Below are positions 8,235-17,125 of a DNA stretch of 64,000 nt, piece after piece. Source of the DNA: Brevibacterium sp. ZH18 (GTDB lineage Bacteria; Actinomycetota; Actinomycetes; Actinomycetales; Brevibacteriaceae); contig NZ_JALDSX010000007.1 in NCBI RefSeq assembly GCF_022748595.1, positions 42,516 through 106,515 of the forward strand. The letters are read 5' to 3'. The notes beneath the pieces were generated by a model. That model was not told where the DNA came from. It was given only the letters and a program-made list of their open reading frames with translations, and ran no database searches. The position numbers and the translations under genes were made by a program. Every line of letters begins with the position of its first letter. The stretch's first letter is position 1.

Positions 8235-9145
8235 CCACTCCCATCATCACCAACACCGACAAGAACACCCAAGGGCTCGATCCTGCTTTCCAGGCTTCGA
8301 ACAACCGGGCGTGGTGGCTGCTCCGATCGATCCTGTCCAACCCTCTCGGACTCATCGGGTCCGTCATGGTCCTCATCGTCGTTCTGATCGGAATCTTCGC
8401 CCCGCTCATCGCCCCCTATGGCTTCGCTCAGACCAACTTCGACACCCCGTTCCAGGTGCCCGGCACGGTCGGCTTCGTCTTCGGCACCGATGATCTGGGC
8501 CGTGACATTCTGTCCAGATTGGCCTTCGGTGTTCGAGCCTCGCTCGAGGTGGGACTCCTGGCTGTGGCTCTCGCCGTGGTCGTCGGCACTCCGCTGGGGC
8601 TCCTGGCGGGATACTTCCGTGGACTCGACTCAGTCATCTCGCGGCTGACCGATGTGACTCTGGCATTCCCGTTCCTCATCATCGCGGTCGGCCTGGCAGC
8701 GATCACCGGTCCCAGCCTCTCGAACGCCGCCATTGCGCTGGGGATCTCGCAGGTGCCCACAATGATCCGCGTCGTCAGAGGTGAGACGATGCGTCTGAAG
8801 TCGGCGGACTTCGTCAAGGCCGCCATCGCAACGAACGCCTCCAAGGCACGTATTCTGGGCATGCACATCCTGCCCAACGCTGCGTCGGCGATCATCGTTC
8901 AGGCGACTGTCATCATTCCCACCGCAGTCATCGGCGAATCGATGCTCTCGTTCCTGGGGCTGGGTATCCAACCTCCTTCCCCCAGCTTGGGCATCATGCT
9001 CTCCGACGCGCAGCAGTACATCTTCCGTGCACCGTCGACCGCGCTGTTCCCCGGACTCGCGATCCTTTTCATCTGCTTGGCCTTCAACCTCTTCGGGGAC
9101 GCTCTCCGCGACGCCCTCGACCCCAACTCGAAGAAGGGACACTGA
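8231..9145 (+). CDS. ABC transporter permease, DppC/OppC type
   Basis: A 304-residue permease with the DppC layout: an N-terminal cytoplasmic stretch, one helix, the conserved FGTDDLGRDILSRLAFG motif and five further helices. The EAA loop reads FVKAAIATNASKARILGMHI, and the C-terminal region has the PSPSLGIMLSDAQ motif. It pairs with the preceding permease. The downstream enzyme gene starts one base after its stop, indicating tight coupling of transport and hydrolysis. Confidence 0.93.
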   Translation: MTTPIITNTDKNTQGLDPAFQASNNRAWWLLRSILSNPLGLIGSVMVLIVVLIGIFAPLIAPYGFAQTNFDTPFQVPGTVGFVFGTDDLGRDILSRLAFGVRASLEVGLLAVALAVVVGTPLGLLAGYFRGLDSVISRLTDVTLAFPFLIIAVGLAAITGPSLSNAAIALGISQVPTMIRVVRGETMRLKSADFVKAAIATNASKARILGMHILPNAASAIIVQATVIIPTAVIGESMLSFLGLGIQPPSPSLGIMLSDAQQYIFRAPSTALFPGLAILFICLAFNLFGDALRDALDPNSKKGH

Positions 9146-9146
9146 C

Positions 9147-10976
9147 ATGTCTTTCACTCCACCCGCGAACTTCACCACCAGGCCGACCTTGGAAGGGCAC
9201 TTCGGAATGGCGGCCTCCACACATTGGCTGGCCACGGCCGCCTCGCAGGCTGTCCTCGAACGCGGCGGCAACGCCTTCGACGCTGCCGTCGCCGGAGCAT
9301 TCCTCCTCCATGTCGTCGAACCGCACCTCAACGGCCCGGGCGGTGACATGACCGGGGTCTTCGCCACGGCCGAAGACCCGAGCAATCCGCAGATCATGAT
9401 GGGACAGGGCCCAGCACCGGCAGCCGCGACCATCGAGCAGTACCGCAGCGAGGGCCTCGACATGGTTCCCGGTGCCGGAGCGCTCGCCGCGGCCGTGCCC
9501 GGTGCCGTCGACTCCTGGCTCAATCTCCTCGAACACCATGGAACCTGGGAGCTCGCGGACGTCCTCGACTTCGCGATCGACTACGCGGAGAACGGACATC
9601 CCGCCCTGGGCCGAGTCGTGGGCACCATCGAACGCGTCCAGGAGCTCTTCACCGAACACTGGCCGACCTCTGCGGCGCAGTGGATGCCCGAAGGTAAGAT
9701 CCCCAAGGCTGGAGATCTGATCTACAACCGCCCCTACGCCGAGGTGCTGAAGAGGCTCATCGCCGCTGGTGAGGGTGTCGACGAAACGACGTCGAACGGC
9801 ACCGACGGACGCACTGCACGGATCCGGGCTGCCCGCACAGCGTGGAAGTCCGGATTCGTCGCCGAGGCGATCGCGAAGTTCATCGCCGCCCCACATCGCC
9901 ATTCCACCGGAGGGGACCATGCCGGGGTGATGACTGCCGAGGACATCGCCGGATTCGATGCCCATTTCGAAGATCCCGTCACGATCGACTTCCGCGGATA
10001 CTCCGTCGCGAAGATCGGGGCATGGGGTCAGGGGCCGGTTCTGCTACAGGCCCTGAAGATCCTCGAAGGCTTCGACGACGAACGACTCGATCCTTCGACC
10101 GAACTCGGTGCGCACACCATCCTGGAGGCGCTCAAGCTGGCCATGGCGGATCGCGACACCTACTACGGTGATGCCGATGTCGACCTCGACTGGCTGCTCA
10201 GCGAGGACTACGCCGCCAGCCGGCGGGCACTGATCGCGGAGACGGCTTCGCTCGAATTCCGTCCGGGAGCCGACCGCACCGGGGCCGGTTCAGACTTCGT
10301 CCCGCCGCTCGTGCTCGAGGGGGCGGACAAGGATGCGATGGCCAAGGCGGGCATCGGCGAGCCGACTGTGCAGAAGAACGGTGTGAACAACGGCGACACA
10401 TGCCACATCGACGTCGTTGACCGGTGGGGCAATATCATCTCTGCCACGCCCTCAGGAGGGTGGCTGCAGTCTTCGCCGATCATCCCTGAGCTCGGTTTCT
10501 GCCTGGGCACGCGTCTGCAGATGATGTGGCTCGACGAATCGGCACCTTCGGCGCTGATTCCGGGCAAGCGCCCGCGCACCACGCTGACGCCGACCCTGAT
10601 CTCGAAGGACGGTCAGCCCGTGATCGCACTTGGTTCACCGGGCGGCGACCAGCAGGAGCAGTGGCAGCTGCTGCTGATTCTGCGCATGCTCGTCGGCGGA
10701 TACGCACCGCAGCAGGCCATCGACGCGCCTGCTCTGCACACCACGTCGTTGGCGGGGTCCTTCTGGCCCCGCACCTGGGTTCCGGGTGGCGCAGTCGTGG
10801 AGGACCGCCTCGGCGAGGACGTCATCAACGGGCTCATCGCTCGTGGTCACGTGGTGACGAAGGCCGGCGATTGGGAGCTGGGACGACTGTCCTGTGTCAC
10901 CCGGGATCCCGCAACCGGGCGGGTCACGGCGGGGGCAAACCCGCGTGGTGCCCAGGGATATGCGGCAGGCAGATGA
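9147..10976 (+). CDS. Gamma-glutamyltransferase-family protein (Ntn hydrolase)
   Basis: This 609-residue protein belongs to the gamma-glutamyltransferase/cephalosporin acylase family, which cleaves gamma-glutamyl or related amide bonds after autocatalytic splitting at a threonine. The N-terminal part shows AVLERGGNAFDAAVAGAFLL and NGPGGDM. The presumed processing/nucleophile threonine is in NNGDTCHIDVVDRWGN (near residue 417), followed by the oxyanion region TPSGGW. No signal peptide is evident, so it probably acts in the cytoplasm on imported peptides. I start it at ATG 9147 just after the DppC stop; upstream in-frame sequence lies within dppC. Placement inside a peptide importer operon suggests gamma-glutamyl peptides or glutathione-like compounds as cargo, which is inference. 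Confidence 0.85.
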   Translation: MSFTPPANFTTRPTLEGHFGMAASTHWLATAASQAVLERGGNAFDAAVAGAFLLHVVEPHLNGPGGDMTGVFATAEDPSNPQIMMGQGPAPAAATIEQYRSEGLDMVPGAGALAAAVPGAVDSWLNLLEHHGTWELADVLDFAIDYAENGHPALGRVVGTIERVQELFTEHWPTSAAQWMPEGKIPKAGDLIYNRPYAEVLKRLIAAGEGVDETTSNGTDGRTARIRAARTAWKSGFVAEAIAKFIAAPHRHSTGGDHAGVMTAEDIAGFDAHFEDPVTIDFRGYSVAKIGAWGQGPVLLQALKILEGFDDERLDPSTELGAHTILEALKLAMADRDTYYGDADVDLDWLLSEDYAASRRALIAETASLEFRPGADRTGAGSDFVPPLVLEGADKDAMAKAGIGEPTVQKNGVNNGDTCHIDVVDRWGNIISATPSGGWLQSSPIIPELGFCLGTRLQMMWLDESAPSALIPGKRPRTTLTPTLISKDGQPVIALGSPGGDQQEQWQLLLILRMLVGGYAPQQAIDAPALHTTSLAGSFWPRTWVPGGAVVEDRLGEDVINGLIARGHVVTKAGDWELGRLSCVTRDPATGRVTAGANPRGAQGYAAGR

Positions 10977-12625
10977 TGAGCGCTTCGAATAGGGGCGACG
11001 TGACGCCATCTGAATTCGTGCTCGAGGTCTCCGCGCTTGAGGTCTCCTACGAAAGCCCCGTGCTTCACGATGTGGGCTTCATACTCGCACCAGGGGAGCG
11101 CCTGGCCCTCGTCGGGCAGTCCGGATCCGGCAAGTCGACGACTATCGGCGCGATCCTCGGGCTGCTGCCAGGAGCAGGTCGGGTCAGCTCAGGATCGGTG
11201 AAGTATCGCGGCGAGGAACTTGTCGACGCCGATCCTCAGCGTCTGCAGACTCTGCGCGGGCGCTCAATCGCGCTTGTTCCGCAGGACCCGATGGCCAGCC
11301 TCAACCCGAGCATGCGAGTGGGCGACCAGATCGCGGATGCTCTGCGGACCTATGGGATGAAGGACTCTGCCGAAGTGACTCGAAATGTCACTCGGCTGAT
11401 GACCGAGGCTGGGATCCCCGATGCCGAGAACAGGCGTCGGTCCTATCCGCACGAATTCTCGGGCGGCATGCGGCAGAGAGTTCTCATCGCGATCGCGCTG
11501 TCCGGGGAGCCCGACCTCATCATCGCTGACGAGCCGACCTCCGCGCTGGATGTGACGGTGCAGAAGCAGATCCTCGATCATCTGCAGGAGTTGGTCACCG
11601 AACGAGGAACCTCACTGCTCTTCGTCACCCATGACCTGGGCGTTGCAGGCGAGCGAACCGACACCATCCTCGTCATGCACGAAGGCCGTGTGGTTGAGCG
11701 GGGAACACCGGAACAGGTGCTCGGCAGTCCGCAGGACGACTACACGAAAGCCCTGGTCAAGGCTGCTCCCAGCATCGTGGTGGAGCGGGAGGCGAAACCG
11801 GCAGAGAACGCCTCGGACGAGTCCGAGGGTGAGGCCGCCTCGGCGAATGTCCTTGAGATCAAGGACCTGCACAAGGTGTACAAGCTTCGCGGGCGTGGCA
11901 GAGAAGTCCATGCCCTCAAGGGAGTCAGCTTCGCGGCCAAGCGCGGCCAGACGACCGCGGTGATCGGCGAATCAGGGTCGGGGAAGTCGACCGTTGCGAA
12001 GATCGTGCTCGGCCTGGAGAAGGCCACAAGCGGAACGGTCCTGGCAGGCGGACGCAACGTGGATGCCACCTCGCGTGCTGAACGCAGCATCCTGCGGCGA
12101 TTCAGCCAGCCGGTGTTCCAGGACCCGTACTCATCGCTGAATCCGATGTGGAGTATCGAGCGGATCATCCGAGAACCGCTCGACGTGTTCAAGATCGGCA
12201 CTCGATCGGAACGGGAGAAGAAGGTCGCGGAGGTGCTCGACCAGGTGGCCTTGCCCGCATCGATGCTCGAACGGCGACCTGCGGATCTGTCGGGCGGACA
12301 GCGGCAGAGAATCGCGATCGCCCGTGCGCTCATCAGCGAACCGGAGCTCCTCATCTGCGACGAGGCGGTATCCGCCCTCGACGTGCTGGTGCAGGAGCAG
12401 ATCTTGGATCTGCTCCGGGACCTGCAGGTGGGACTCGGTGTGAGCTGCCTGTTCATCACACACGATCTTGCAGTTGTCGCGAACTTGGCAGACGATGTTG
12501 TTGTGATGAAGAGCGGAGAAGTCGTCGAGGCCGGCGCAACGAAGGATGTCATCGATCATCCGGCAGCGGATTACACGCAGAAGCTCCTGGCCGCAGTGCC
12601 CGGTTCCGGTCTGCTCAATGTCTGA
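10973..12625 (+). CDS. Fused double ABC ATPase (DppD-DppF type)
   Basis: The 550-residue protein contains two complete ATPase domains. Domain 1 (about residues 15-260) has Walker A VGQSGSGKST, signature FSGGMRQR and Walker B LIIADEPTSALD. Domain 2 (about 285-550) has Walker A IGESGSGKST, signature LSGGQRQR and Walker B LLICDEAVSALD. It energises the two permeases from the cytoplasmic side. The start ATG 10973 overlaps the preceding stop; a second ATG follows directly. Oligopeptide systems in actinobacteria often fuse the two ATPases like this. The last 8 bp overlap the GntR gene. Confidence 0.92.
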   Translation: MMSASNRGDVTPSEFVLEVSALEVSYESPVLHDVGFILAPGERLALVGQSGSGKSTTIGAILGLLPGAGRVSSGSVKYRGEELVDADPQRLQTLRGRSIALVPQDPMASLNPSMRVGDQIADALRTYGMKDSAEVTRNVTRLMTEAGIPDAENRRRSYPHEFSGGMRQRVLIAIALSGEPDLIIADEPTSALDVTVQKQILDHLQELVTERGTSLLFVTHDLGVAGERTDTILVMHEGRVVERGTPEQVLGSPQDDYTKALVKAAPSIVVEREAKPAENASDESEGEAASANVLEIKDLHKVYKLRGRGREVHALKGVSFAAKRGQTTAVIGESGSGKSTVAKIVLGLEKATSGTVLAGGRNVDATSRAERSILRRFSQPVFQDPYSSLNPMWSIERIIREPLDVFKIGTRSEREKKVAEVLDQVALPASMLERRPADLSGGQRQRIAIARALISEPELLICDEAVSALDVLVQEQILDLLRDLQVGLGVSCLFITHDLAVVANLADDVVVMKSGEVVEAGATKDVIDHPAADYTQKLLAAVPGSGLLNV

Positions 12626-13397
12626 TTCGGACACCACCGCGGATTCTTCTTCCGATGCCTCGGCCGAGGCTTCACCGAGTGTCGGGGGACTGTCGGGTCA
12701 TGCCGGCACGTCCACGACGTCGAGCAGCGTGAGCGTCGGCGCGCAGATCCGCAACGACATCATCAAGGGCATCCATCCGCCAGGTGGCAAACTGCGCGAG
12801 GCTGCCCTGGCCAAGCAGTACGCGGTCTCGCGGATTCCGATCCGGGAGGCGCTGCGATCACTGGAGGCTGAAGGGCTCGTCGAGTCCCGGCCCTACAGCG
12901 GCAGCATGGTCGCGCCGTCACCGGTCGAGGACGCCGAAGACCTGTTCGAGATCCGCATCGTCCTCGAATCTGCGACTGCGAAACGAGCGGCGAAGCGGGC
13001 CGCTGAGCAGAGGAACAGGGAGGTGCCGGACAGTCGGTGGCGGGGCGTACGGAGAGAGATCAACACGATCCTCGACGAAGGCGACGACGTTATCGAGCAG
13101 GAGCGGTACGAAGACCTCGCGGTGCTCAACATGCGCTTCCACTTCGCTGTCGCCGAGCTCAGCGGCAGCCTCTCCCTCGTCAGCCTCCTGCGCCAGATCT
13201 CTGGCAAGATCGAGTGGCTGTATTCGCTCAATGTGACTCGTCGTGGGCCTCAGGCGTGGCCCGAGCACCGCGACATCATCGCCGCCATCGATGCCGGGCA
13301 GCAGGCGAAAGCCGCCGAGGTGATGGCCGGCCACGTCCGCCGCAGTCGCGACTCGTACTTCGCCATGATGGCCGAGACGTCGACTCAGACCGACTGA
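12618..13397 (+). CDS. GntR-family regulator, FCD subclass
   Basis: A 259-residue regulator. After a Ser/Thr/Ala-rich leader of about 36 residues comes a GntR winged helix containing LREAALAKQYAVSRIPIREA and then a helical FCD ligand domain. FCD ligand domains bind metals plus organic acids or amino-acid-like ligands. The start at ATG 12618 overlaps the ABC ATPase gene by 8 bp, so it is the last gene of the peptide operon. It is the best candidate to bind the GTATAC palindromes at 5589-5630 and give feedback control. Confidence 0.87.
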   Translation: MSDSDTTADSSSDASAEASPSVGGLSGHAGTSTTSSSVSVGAQIRNDIIKGIHPPGGKLREAALAKQYAVSRIPIREALRSLEAEGLVESRPYSGSMVAPSPVEDAEDLFEIRIVLESATAKRAAKRAAEQRNREVPDSRWRGVRREINTILDEGDDVIEQERYEDLAVLNMRFHFAVAELSGSLSLVSLLRQISGKIEWLYSLNVTRRGPQAWPEHRDIIAAIDAGQQAKAAEVMAGHVRRSRDSYFAMMAETSTQTD

Positions 13398-13447
13398 TCT
13401 CGTTTCGGCAGGATCCGGCGTCGTTGGCCGGGGGATCGGTCCGCCGG

Positions 13448-14560
13448 TCAGTCCAGGATGCCGGTGGTCATGAACTCGTCGAGGCGAGCCCGGTAGCCGG
13501 TGGTGTCGAGACCGGCCTCGGTGAGCCAGTCCTGCGAGTAGTACTTGTCGAGATAGCGCTCGCCGGGGTCGCAGATCAGCGACACCAGACTACCCTTCTC
13601 GCCGGCCGCCTTCATCTGGGACACGATGCGGAAAGCGGCCCACAGGCTCGTGCCCGTCGAAGCCCCCGCGCGACGCCCGATGAGTTTCTCAAGGAGCTGG
13701 ATCGATGCGATTGAGGCCGCGTCGGGTACGTGCATCATCCGGTCGATGCTGGAAGCGATGAAGCTCGCTTCGACCCGCTGCCGCCCGATGCCTTCGATCC
13801 GGGAGCCGGTGTCGGTCGCGGCTGCCGGGTCGTGGTCGCGCCAGCCTGCGAAGAACGCGGAGTTGTCGGGATCTGCCACGCAGATGCCGGTGGCTCGTCC
13901 GGTGTAGCGGACATAGCGGGCCAAGGTCGCCGAGGTTCCGCCTGTGCCCGCCGTCGCGATGATCCAGGACGGTTCGGGGTGCTGTTCGAACGACATCTGC
14001 TCGAAGATCGACTCGGCGATGTTGTTGTTGCCTCGCCAGTCGGTGGCGCGCTCGGCGTAGGTGAACTGGTCCATGTAGTGACCGCCGGACTCCTCAGCGA
14101 GCCCTGCTGCAACCTCGTAGACCTCGTTCGCGTTGTCGACGAAATGGCATTGACCGCCGTAGAACTCGATGAGCTCGATCTTCTGCGCACTCGTGGATCG
14201 CGCCATGACGGCGATGAACGGGACACCGATGAGCTGAGCGAAATAGGCTTCGGAGACTGCTGTCGACCCGCTCGAGGCTTCCACGACAGGGCGTCCCGGA
14301 CGGATCCACCCGTTGCACAGGGCGTGAAGGAACAGTGACCTGGCCAGGCGGTGTTTGAGCGAACCGGTCGGGTGGCTCGACTCGTCCTTGAGATAGAGGT
14401 CGATGCCCCATTCTGTGGGGAGGGGAACACGCAGCAAGTGGGTGTCAGAGGACCTTTTGGCATCCGCCTGCACTGCTGTGACCGCTTCAGTCAGCCAGCG
14501 ACGAGCCTGGGGATCGTAGCGGTTGATGTCCTCACCGGTCGGTGCGGTCGTGTCAGTCAT
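13448..14560 (-). CDS. PLP-dependent cysteine synthase-family protein (Cds1-like cysteine desulfhydrase)
   Basis: This 370-residue fold-type II PLP enzyme is related to cysteine synthase/cystathionine beta-synthase. The PLP lysine is in [15 protein letters not shown] (about residue 69). The phosphate/substrate loop is [13 protein letters not shown], and the glycine-rich cofactor loop is [13 protein letters not shown]. Spacing and the [11 protein letters not shown] motif resemble the mycobacterial L-cysteine desulfhydrase Cds1 more than CysK or CysM, suggesting cysteine breakdown to sulfide, ammonia and pyruvate. It is convergent with the GntR gene, with about 50 bp between stops. Substrate assignment is by motif memory only. 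Confidence 0.82.
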   Translation of the reverse strand: MTDTTAPTGEDINRYDPQARRWLTEAVTAVQADAKRSSDTHLLRVPLPTEWGIDLYLKDESSHPTGSLKHRLARSLFLHALCNGWIRPGRPVVEASSGSTAVSEAYFAQLIGVPFIAVMARSTSAQKIELIEFYGGQCHFVDNANEVYEVAAGLAEESGGHYMDQFTYAERATDWRGNNNIAESIFEQMSFEQHPEPSWIIATAGTGGTSATLARYVRYTGRATGICVADPDNSAFFAGWRDHDPAAATDTGSRIEGIGRQRVEASFIASSIDRMMHVPDAASIASIQLLEKLIGRRAGASTGTSLWAAFRIVSQMKAAGEKGSLVSLICDPGERYLDKYYSQDWLTEAGLDTTGYRARLDEFMTTGILD

Positions 14561-14641
14561 GTCTGCTCCTCATCGAACCGATGCCTCATCTCGTCAAGAT
14601 TTTCACACATTGCAGAAGTCCTCTAATTCACTTCAGATACA

Positions 14642-14680
14642 GCTCAGCGCGGCCACGAACAGTCCGTGGTCGCGCTGAGC
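14642..14680. terminator. Hairpin terminator after the ArsR-SRPBCC pair
   Basis: Arms of 16 bp (14642-14657 and 14665-14680) pair with one G-T mismatch around a 7-nt loop. It lies downstream of the SRPBCC stop on the minus strand and upstream of the Cds1-like gene. It would therefore end the ArsR operon and insulate the next gene. There is no strong U tract. Confidence 0.6.
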
Positions 14681-14716
14681 GCAATCATGCCTCAATCGTG
14701 CCGGATCCGGAGCCCG

Positions 14717-14760
14717 AATCGCGCTGGAATCGCGCTGGAACCGCGCTGGAACCGCGCTGG
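14717..14760. repeat. Four tandem copies of an 11-bp unit
   Basis: Positions 14717-14760 hold four head-to-tail copies of AAYCGCGCTGG. The first two have T and the last two C at the variable base. The array lies between the SRPBCC stop and the terminator hairpin and has no coding role. Confidence 0.85.
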
Positions 14761-14772
14761 AACCGGAGTGCT

Positions 14773-15267
14773 TCAGCCTTCCGCGAGCAGTCTGTCGAGC
14801 TTGTCGTAGCCCTCGGTGATTCCGTGCTCCATGCCCGAGGCGACCATGCCGTCGCGGGATTCGACCGAGTCGAAGATCGACGTCGAGGTCAGACGGGTGC
14901 GTCCATCTCCAAGGTCGGTCAGGGTGAGGATCTCGAGGTTCACGGCATCCGGGAAGCCCTCGAAGGTGAAGGTCTGAACGATGCGTTCGTTGTCCCGGAT
15001 CTCATGGAACGAGCCGAAGAATCCGTACTCGCCATCGTCGTCGTTCGAAACGTAGCTCCACTTCCCTCCGGTCTGCGCATCCCACTCGCGGACCGTGTTG
15101 GTGATCGAATCTGGCCCGCACCACTTGACGAAGAGTTCGGGATCGGTGTGGGCTCGGAACACTTTGTCCGGGCTGGCTGCGAAGTCCCGGGTGATCGAGA
15201 CGGTCTGGGTGCCCTCGGGTACGTCGAGCTTCACGGTGTCGTAGGTGGTGTCGTTCGTGGTGGTCAT
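14773..15267 (-). CDS. SRPBCC (AHSA1/START-like) domain protein
   Basis: A 164-residue protein of the AHSA1/SRPBCC superfamily, a hydrophobic-cavity fold. The typical opening is FAASPDKVFRAHTDPELFVKWCGP, followed by the GGKWSYV strand and the helix near the C terminus. Such proteins are frequently paired with ArsR regulators; ligands are unknown. The start ATG 15267 has a GGGAG site just upstream and lies one base after the ArsR stop, so the two are co-translated. Confidence 0.85.
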   Translation of the reverse strand: MTTTNDTTYDTVKLDVPEGTQTVSITRDFAASPDKVFRAHTDPELFVKWCGPDSITNTVREWDAQTGGKWSYVSNDDDGEYGFFGSFHEIRDNERIVQTFTFEGFPDAVNLEILTLTDLGDGRTRLTSTSIFDSVESRDGMVASGMEHGITEGYDKLDRLLAEG

Positions 15268-15268
15268 G

Positions 15269-15745
15269 TCATGCTCCCTTGCGTGATTTCTGTTCCGTTG
15301 TGCCGGTGGTGCCGGATTCTCGCGCCGAGGTGGCCGCGGAGTCCGCTGTGTTCGTGTCCTCGTCCGCATCCATCGTTTCCAGGACCGCATCGAGGCGTTG
15401 GTAGCGTGCTTCTGCCTGTCGCTGGTATCTCTCGATCCATTTAGTCATCAGGTCGAACACATTGTCTTCGAGGTGGACCGGTCGTCGTTGAGCGTCCCGA
15501 GAGCGAGTGACCAGTCCGGAATCCTCGAGCACTTTGAGGTGCTTTGAGACCGCCTGGAGGCTGACGTCATAGGGCTCGGCGAGCTCGTTGACCGTCGCAT
15601 CGGCGATGCTCAGTCGGGCGACCATGTCTCTGCGGGTGGGGTCCGCCAGTGCGGCGAACACCTTTGTCAGCGGGTCCGAGATCTGCCGATCCGGACCGTG
15701 TGAGTGCTGTTCCTGTGCCTCGGTCACTCGATCATCTCTCTTCAT
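15269..15745 (-). CDS. ArsR-family winged-helix regulator
   Basis: A small ArsR/SmtB-type regulator with a core of about 100 residues. It contains KVFAALADPTRRDMVARL and the recognition helix VSLQAVSKHLKVLEDSGLV. No cysteine metal site is visible, so it belongs to the non-metal group that accompanies SRPBCC proteins. The ATG at 15745 gives 158 residues, but it coincides with operator site 1. A GTG at 15727 preceded by GAGAG is an equally good start. The C-terminal 40 residues are a Thr/Ser/Ala-rich tail. Confidence 0.85.
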   Translation of the reverse strand: MKRDDRVTEAQEQHSHGPDRQISDPLTKVFAALADPTRRDMVARLSIADATVNELAEPYDVSLQAVSKHLKVLEDSGLVTRSRDAQRRPVHLEDNVFDLMTKWIERYQRQAEARYQRLDAVLETMDADEDTNTADSAATSARESGTTGTTEQKSRKGA

Positions 15746-15805
15746 TAACCAATAGGTTGAATACAACTCTAAACCTGTTCTGGTTATTGTCAACCCATTG
15801 GTTGA
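15745..15805. promoter_or_regulatory. Probable ArsR operators (AACC-N4/6-GGTT repeats)
   Basis: Two similar sites, TTAACC-AATA-GGTTGA at 15745-15760 and TCAACC-CATT-GGTTGA at 15790-15805, are 45 bp apart. The second is a perfect inverted repeat. A weaker AACC-N6-GGTT copy lies between them at 15772-15785. They cover the start region of the arsR gene, as expected for autorepression, and also face the divergent FAH-family gene. Confidence 0.6.
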
Positions 15806-15980
15806 ATAAGGCCGGGAAAGCTCCTGTCCAATACTTGAACAATTCCAACCTGGAGTGTGAGACGCGACTACCGTGGCACCAGCGGGCAACGAGGCCAGCT
15901 GTCAGGTTGGGTGCATGACGATTCGCGTTCATCGTGCTTCACGCGAGTGCCGCTCAGCTTGGATGAAGGAGAGGAGCCAT

Positions 15981-16832
15981 ATGGAATTGCTGCGATTGGG
16001 CCCCATCGGCCAAGAGATCCCAGTGGTCCGCGTCGACGACGAATTCTTCGATCTGCGGCCGCTGACTGATGATATCGACGGGAACTTCTTCGCCGAGGAC
16101 GGCATCGGCGCGGTCCGTTCCGCGCTGGACAACGGCGAACTCGAGCCACTCGACGGTGCTGAAGAACTGCGCATCGGTGCGCCGGTCGCCCGACCATCTT
16201 CTGTTGTTTGCGTGGGCATGAACTATGCAGCACATGCCAGAGAAGCCGGGGCCGAACCGCCTGAGCGCCCTGTCATCTTCTTCAAAATGCCCTCGACGAT
16301 CGTCGGCCCCAACGACCCGCTGGAGCTGCCGCCGTACGCGACGAAGGCCGATTGGGAGGTCGAGTTGGGACTCGTCATCGGCATGCGGGCCTTCAGAGTC
16401 GCCTCGGCGGATGATGCCTACGACCACGTGGCCGGCTATGTGCTCGGCAATGATCTGTCAGAACGCCGGCTCCAGCTCGAGGAGTCCGGTGGGCAGTGGT
16501 CGAAGGGCAAGAACCTGCCGGGATTCACGCCGTTGGGCCCGTGGATCACCCCCGCCGCCGAGGTGGACCCGGGGTCCCTGGGCATCCGCAGTTGGGTCAA
16601 CGGCGAGGTTCGCCAGGATTCGTCGACTGCCGACCTGATCTTCGACGTCGGCGAGATCATCTTCCAGCTCAGCCAGTCGATGGCCTTCGAGCCCGGCGAC
16701 GTCATCCTCACCGGGACCCCGCAGGGCGATGCGCTGTCGGGGATGTATCCCTATCTGGCCGACGGTGACCTCGTTGAGACCGAGATCGACGGCCTTGGCC
16801 GGCAGCGACAGGTTGTGACCGTCACCGACTGA
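15981..16832 (+). CDS. Fumarylacetoacetate hydrolase (FAH)-family protein
   Basis: A 283-residue FAH-family enzyme; members hydrolyse C-C bonds, decarboxylate or tautomerise oxo-dicarboxylic acids in aromatic catabolism using a divalent metal. The core begins with CVGMNYAAHAREAG. The metal ligands lie in DWEVELGLVIG and in YVLGNDLSERRLQ, followed by KNLPGFTPLGPWIT and the GDVILTGTPQG end motif. ATG 15981 was chosen because GAAGGAGAGGAG precedes it. The gene stands alone, divergent from arsR. The substrate cannot be assigned. Confidence 0.88.
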   Translation: MELLRLGPIGQEIPVVRVDDEFFDLRPLTDDIDGNFFAEDGIGAVRSALDNGELEPLDGAEELRIGAPVARPSSVVCVGMNYAAHAREAGAEPPERPVIFFKMPSTIVGPNDPLELPPYATKADWEVELGLVIGMRAFRVASADDAYDHVAGYVLGNDLSERRLQLEESGGQWSKGKNLPGFTPLGPWITPAAEVDPGSLGIRSWVNGEVRQDSSTADLIFDVGEIIFQLSQSMAFEPGDVILTGTPQGDALSGMYPYLADGDLVETEIDGLGRQRQVVTVTD

Positions 16833-17056
16833 TGCCGCTGTGACTGGCGACTCTGAGCCGCCCCTCTTCGATTACTGCGAGATGCTGAGGGAATCAGCGT
16901 TGCTGGTCGAAGCCGCCGCCCTGATGGCCCTTCGCCTGGCAGCTGCTTGTCTGATGCCGCTCTGGGCAGTGAAATGTCGCGGCTAACCCTACGGGGCTGG
17001 CACTATTGCACACAGGCACGGCTCCGTACTGGCCGGCACAGGCAACCGAGACCGAT

Positions 17057-17120
17057 AGACGAACAAGCCCAGTGACAAACAAGCTGATTGACGAACAAGC
17101 CGATTGACGAACAAGGAGCA
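17057..17120. repeat. Four tandem copies of a 16-bp unit upstream of a CoA-transferase gene
   Basis: Units at 17057, 17073, 17089 and 17105 share the core GACGAACAAG (one copy has GACAAACAAG). The last copy supplies the CAAGGAG ribosome site of the CoA-transferase gene, so repeat expansion has duplicated the leader of this mRNA. The remainder of the gap from 16833 shows no gene that I can support. Confidence 0.8.
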
Positions 17121-17125
17121 TCGAC

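Noticed and set aside
10526..10972. N-terminal extension of the double ATPase frame
   Set aside because: It lies within the gamma-glutamyltransferase gene and has Arg-rich shadow composition; ATG 10973 with stop-start overlap is the natural start.
13398..13447. Possible terminator between the GntR and Cds1-like genes
   Set aside because: Only short, imperfect pairing is visible; not enough to call.
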